DNA of 8,111 bases from Phyllobacteriaceae bacterium (GTDB lineage Bacteria; Pseudomonadota; Alphaproteobacteria; Rhizobiales; Ancalomicrobiaceae). Of the stretch, positions 5,172 to 8,111 are shown piece after piece (the stretch's first letter is position 1; every line of letters starts with the position of its first letter). The stretch spans positions 1 to 8,111 of the forward strand of contig JAAYVT010000709.1 of NCBI GenBank assembly GCA_012517025.1. Direction: 5' to 3'. Under the pieces are notes generated by a model, which searched no databases, had not been told where the DNA came from, and saw only the letters and a program-made list of their open reading frames with translations. Position numbers and translations under genes: made by a program.

Positions 5172-6656
5172 ATGACGAGCCCCGCGTCCGCCCCGCGGGC
5201 GACCGGCCTGCCGCCGCGTGGTCTGGTCCTGCTCCTCGTCGGCCTCACCGCGCTGCGTCTCGGCGTCGCCGGCCTCGCCGGTCTCGTCGACGACGAAGCC
5301 TATTACCGGCTGTGGTCGCTGCATCTCGCCTTCGGCTATCTCGACCACGCCCCGATGGTGGCCTGGGTGATCGCCGCCGGCCGGGCGTTGGCCGGCGAGG
5401 GATCGCTCGGCGTCCGCCTGTTCTCGCCGCTCGCCACCGCCGTCGGCTCGCTGATGTTGTGGCGCGCCGTCGCCCTCTGCGAGGGCCGGGAGACGGCGAC
5501 CCGCGCCGCCGTGTGGTTCAACGCGATGGTCCTGATCGGCGCCGGCTCGGTGCTGATCACCCCGGATTCGCCGTCGGTGTTCTTCTGGGGCGCCACCCTG
5601 TGGGCGCTCGCCGAGCGCACCGCCTCGCGCGATCCGCGTTGGTGGCTGGTCGTCGGCGTCACCGCCGGCCTCGGGCTCTTGTCGAAATATTCGGTGCCGT
5701 TCCTCGGCGTCGGCATCGGGCTGTGGCTCATGTCGACCAAGGAGACGCGCCGCTGGTTCGCCGACGCGCGACTGTGGCTCGGCGCGGCGATCGCCCTCGC
5801 CCTGTTCGCGCCGGTGGTGCTGTGGAACGCCGAGCACGGCTGGGTCTCCTTCGCCAAACAGTTCGGCCGCGCCACCGTCGAGGAATGGCGGCCGGAGAAG
5901 CTCGGCGAGCTGATCGGCGTGCAGCTGCTGCTGATCGGAGTGCCGATGGTGCCCTTCCTCGTCCTCGGCATCCGCAAGGTGCTCGTGCGGCGCGATCCGG
6001 CCGGGCTGCTGCCGCTCATGACCGGCATCCCCTTCGTCGCCTATCTGCTGTTCCATTCGCTGCACGCCGGGGTGGAGGGCAATTGGCCGGCGCCGCTCTA
6101 TCCGAGTTTCGCCTGGCTGGCGGCGATCGGTGCCGCCGATCTCGCCGCGGCGGGGGCGACCTGGGGGCCACGGCTGCGCCGTCTGCGCGCCGCCGTCGCG
6201 CCGTTCGGCTTCGGGCTCGTCGCCCTGCTCTATCTGCACGTGCTGGTACCGCTGGTGGTGCTGCCGGCGAACCGCGATCCGACCGCCCAGATGCGCGGCT
6301 GGGAGGCGTTCGACCGCGATCTCGCCGCTCTCGGCGAGCGCGTCGGCGCCCGGGTCTTCGGCGTCGTCAACTACACGCTCGCCGCCAAGCTGGCGGTCGG
6401 GCTCGGCGCCGAGGCCGTCGCGCCCTTCGACGAGCGCGAGCGCTGGGTCGATCTGCCGGTGCGTGATCCGCGCCGCGTCTGCGCGCCGATTCTCTACGTC
6501 GACCGCGCCGGCCGCGATCCGACCGCCGCCCTCGCCGCCCATTGGCGCTCCGTCACGCCGCTCGGCACGCTCGCCCGCCGTGCCGGCGGAAAGATCGTCG
6601 AGGATCATCCGGTCTGGCGTCTCGCCGATCCGGTCGATTGCGACCCGGCCGGCTGA
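5172..6656 (+). CDS. ArnT/PMT-like integral-membrane glycosyltransferase (GT39/GT83 family)
   Basis: The 494-residue protein is strongly hydrophobic, with about ten membrane spans up to about residue 365, then a soluble C-terminal tail of about 130 residues. Signature features of the PMT_2/ArnT superfamily are the acidic pair in the first outer loop (DDEAYY, 40-45), YLDHAPMVAW (56-65) and TPDSPSVFFW (130-139). These enzymes move a sugar from a polyprenyl-phosphate carrier to an acceptor such as lipid A, another envelope glycan or protein on the outer face of the inner membrane. The only good start is the ATG at 5172. GAGG (5166-5169) overlaps the upstream stop and is just 2 bases from it, so translation is probably coupled by reinitiation. 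The 4-base gap supports a pathway pair with the upstream GT2-GtrA protein, as for ArnC and ArnT. Donor sugar and acceptor are unknown, so no symbol is given. Confidence 0.88.
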   Translation: MTSPASAPRATGLPPRGLVLLLVGLTALRLGVAGLAGLVDDEAYYRLWSLHLAFGYLDHAPMVAWVIAAGRALAGEGSLGVRLFSPLATAVGSLMLWRAVALCEGRETATRAAVWFNAMVLIGAGSVLITPDSPSVFFWGATLWALAERTASRDPRWWLVVGVTAGLGLLSKYSVPFLGVGIGLWLMSTKETRRWFADARLWLGAAIALALFAPVVLWNAEHGWVSFAKQFGRATVEEWRPEKLGELIGVQLLLIGVPMVPFLVLGIRKVLVRRDPAGLLPLMTGIPFVAYLLFHSLHAGVEGNWPAPLYPSFAWLAAIGAADLAAAGATWGPRLRRLRAAVAPFGFGLVALLYLHVLVPLVVLPANRDPTAQMRGWEAFDRDLAALGERVGARVFGVVNYTLAAKLAVGLGAEAVAPFDERERWVDLPVRDPRRVCAPILYVDRAGRDPTAALAAHWRSVTPLGTLARRAGGKIVEDHPVWRLADPVDCDPAG

Positions 6657-6673
6657 GGCGGCGGCGCCCTCAG
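6653..6673. repeat. short palindrome spanning both convergent stop codons
   Basis: CTGAGG (6653-6658) and CCTCAG (6668-6673) pair perfectly around a GC-rich 9-base loop. The plus-strand stop (6654-6656) and the minus-strand stop (6670-6672) lie in the arms. It could serve as a two-way terminator in the 13-base gap, but the stem is short and no T run follows on either strand. Confidence 0.25.
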
Positions 6674-7479
6674 GTCCCGCCGACCAGTTGCCGGCGCAGG
6701 AAGAAGGCGCTGCGCTCGTAGGCGCGATCGGCCGCCGCCGCGTCCCACCGGCGCGTCCCCGGCTCGGAGGCGAAGCCGCTCTGGGTGTCGGGATAGACGA
6801 AGGCCTCGAACACCTTGCCGGCGCCGATCAGGCGCTTTTCGATCGCTTCGACGATCGGCGCGGTGCGCGGGTCGTCCTCCGACCAGTGGAACAGCACCGG
6901 CACTTTGATTTCGGCGATGCGCTCGACCGAGGGCGGCGGCGCGTAATAAGCGACTGCCGCCTTGATCCGGCTGCCTGCCATCGCGAACTGCAGCGCGAAA
7001 GTGCCGCCCCAGGAAAAGCCGACCGCTCCGATCGAGCCGGTGCATTCGGCGTGCCGAGTGAGCAGATCGGCGGCGGCCTCGAATGCCTGCATCGCCTCCG
7101 CCGGCGACATCCGCGACAGCAGGTTGCGCGCCTCCTCGGTCTGGTCCGGGGTGACGTTCTGCGCCGACGGGAGATCGGGCAGCATCACCAGGAAGCCGTC
7201 GAGCGCCAGCTTGCGGGCGTAGTCCTGGAAAAAGGCGTCGGGGCCGCGCTGGTCGTGCAGCACCATCACGCCGGGGCGTCGGCCACCGCCGCGCAGGCGC
7301 GATAGGCGCCCCTTGTAGACTCGGTGACGCACCTGGAAGGTCACCGTCTCGACGGTCAGGCGCGGGTCGGCGACGTCGGTCTCCTGCGCCCGCGCGAGAC
7401 TCGGGGCGAGGCAGAGCGCCGCGAGGTCGACGACGGACCGCAGCAGACGGCGGCGGTCGAGAAGGGGACGATCGGACAT
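6670..7479 (-). CDS. exported dienelactone hydrolase family protein, catalytic His not conserved
   Basis: The 269-residue alpha/beta hydrolase begins MSDRPLLDRRRLLRS and has a hydrophobic stretch ending PSLARA, followed by Q32. This looks like a Tat- or Sec-type signal peptide cleaved after ARA at residue 31. The mature part has LHDQRG (74-79), LDGFLVMLPDLPSAQN (93-108), the nucleophile elbow GFSWGG (Ser156, where classical dienelactone hydrolases have Cys) and VLFHWSEDDPRTAP with the likely acid Asp203. Where the family usually has Y-P-x-x-x-HGF, this protein reads YPDTQSGFA, so Ser234 replaces the expected His. It may be inactive, use another base or bind a ligand; the substrate is unknown. 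The start at 7479 is favoured by the signal peptide beginning there and by GGAAG (7488-7492), 8 bases upstream, over in-frame ATGs at 7542 and 7566. It lies 93 bases after tag on the same strand. Confidence 0.85.
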   Translation of the reverse strand: MSDRPLLDRRRLLRSVVDLAALCLAPSLARAQETDVADPRLTVETVTFQVRHRVYKGRLSRLRGGGRRPGVMVLHDQRGPDAFFQDYARKLALDGFLVMLPDLPSAQNVTPDQTEEARNLLSRMSPAEAMQAFEAAADLLTRHAECTGSIGAVGFSWGGTFALQFAMAGSRIKAAVAYYAPPPSVERIAEIKVPVLFHWSEDDPRTAPIVEAIEKRLIGAGKVFEAFVYPDTQSGFASEPGTRRWDAAAADRAYERSAFFLRRQLVGGT

Positions 7480-7572
7480 CGGCGGGGCTTCCGGAGCGGT
7501 CGGAGACGGGTCGATTCGGACGGGCGTGTCCGCGCCCACCATGGGACCGGCGCGCCGGAAACGCAAAATCGG

Positions 7573-8111
7573 CTATCGACGCGGCCGAACGAAGGCGGCC
7601 CGCTCCGCCTCCACCGGCGCCCGCGCAGCGCAGCCGTCGAGGTGGTCGTCGACCACCCCCATCGACTGCATGAAGGCGTAGCAGGTGGTGGGCCCGACGA
7701 AGGCCCAGCCGCGCCGTCGCAGCTCCTTCGACAGCGCCGTCGATTCGGCCGTCGCCGACAGCGTCGCCGCCACCTCTCGGGTCAGCCGCGCCGGTCGCGT
7801 CGCCGGATCCGGCTCGAAGCCCCACACGAAACCGGCGAACGAGCCCTCGCGCTCGCGCAGCTCGAGGAAGCGGCGGGCGTTGGTCAGAACCGCTTCGATC
7901 TTGCCGCGGTGGCGCACGATGCCGGCGTCGGCGAGGAGGCGGGCGCGCTCGGCGTCGCCGAACCGCACCAGCGTCTCGGCGTCGAAGTCGGCGAAGGCGC
8001 GGCGGAAGTTCTCGCGCTTGCGCAGGATGGTGAGCCAGGACAGTCCCGACTGGAACCCCTCGAGACAGATCTTCTCGAACATCCGCCGGTCGTCGCCGAC
8101 CGGCCGGCCCC
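7573..8111 (-). CDS. tag: DNA-3-methyladenine glycosylase I, 5' end cut by window edge
   Basis: Tag removes 3-methyladenine from alkylated DNA and starts base excision repair in the cytoplasm. The frame is open from the window edge, and 178 residues are present. The visible part begins GRPVGDDRRMFEKICLEGFQSGLSW, which lines up with E. coli Tag from about residue 22. It includes the conserved Glu (Glu38 in E. coli) in CLEG and the Trp of GLSW. Later come DAGIVRHRGKIEAV, NARRFLE, FVWGF, LSKELRRRGWAFVGPTTCYAFMQSMGVVDDH and the zinc-ligand pair in DHLDGC. The ATG at 8082 is internal to the conserved region and is not the real start; about 21 N-terminal residues, including two zinc ligands, lie beyond the edge. 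The tail after DHLDGC (AARAPVEAERAAFVRPRR) looks ordinary. The stop is TAG at 7573-7575. Confidence 0.94.
   Translation of the reverse strand, partial: GRPVGDDRRMFEKICLEGFQSGLSWLTILRKRENFRRAFADFDAETLVRFGDAERARLLADAGIVRHRGKIEAVLTNARRFLELREREGSFAGFVWGFEPDPATRPARLTREVAATLSATAESTALSKELRRRGWAFVGPTTCYAFMQSMGVVDDHLDGCAARAPVEAERAAFVRPRR

Noticed and set aside
3893..6608. Two long open frames on the minus strand (about 450 and 490 codons) opposite the glycosyltransferase genes
   Set aside because: Their sequence is Arg/Gly/Asp/His-rich with no recognisable motif, as expected antisense to GC-rich codons, and the plus-strand frames have clear family motifs.
7480..7566. Earlier start codons for the hydrolase (7542 or 7566)
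   Set aside because: They would bury the signal peptide behind 21-29 residues; the start at 7479 places the Arg-rich n-region at the terminus and has a suitable ribosome binding site.

Overview
The window is GC-rich (about 70% G+C by eye) chromosomal DNA with the look of an alphaproteobacterium, most likely order Hyphomicrobiales (Rhizobiales). Three things point there: a hisS-hisZ-hisG operon, a HisRS with the alphaproteobacterial-type motif GLEYYTGPVYEAE, and the codon bias. Genes are tightly packed, and seven protein-coding regions account for nearly all of the sequence. Both ends cut a gene. The odd window length and the fold-back at the left edge suggest a whole short contig, but that is an inference.

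Left block (1-3741, minus strand): hisS (histidyl-tRNA synthetase), hisZ (its non-charging paralogue, the regulatory subunit of ATP phosphoribosyltransferase) and hisG (the catalytic subunit) form one operon. There are 14 bases between hisS and hisZ and a 4-base ATGA overlap between hisZ and hisG. It joins histidine use in translation to the first step of histidine synthesis. A plausible promoter and a small hairpin lie in the 307-base divergent spacer (3742-4048).

Centre (4049-6656, plus strand): a two-gene unit for envelope glycan modification. A GT2 polyprenyl-phosphate sugar synthase fused to a GtrA-like membrane domain is followed 4 bases later by an ArnT/PMT-like integral-membrane glycosyltransferase. 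The expected logic is that the first makes a lipid-linked sugar and the second transfers it outside the membrane; donor and acceptor are unknown.

Right block (6670-8111, minus strand): a probably exported alpha/beta hydrolase of the dienelactone hydrolase family, with Ser at the nucleophile and no His at the usual triad position. Next to it is DNA-3-methyladenine glycosylase I (tag), cut by the right edge.

Three observations stand out. (1) Bases 1-104 are a fold-back: the plus strand of 1-92 carries the true continuation of HisG (motif PFGVPTSG) in the wrong orientation, bounded by 21-base inverted arms whose only mismatch lies in the 9-base seed. This looks like a template-switch or assembly artefact, or a tiny real inversion. 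(2) A patch of roughly 270 bases inside hisS has much lower GC and foreign-looking codons, as expected of an intragenic recombination mosaic. (3) The dienelactone hydrolase homologue lacks the family's catalytic histidine. I found no RNA genes, CRISPR arrays, insertion sequences or clearly new defence or mobile system.
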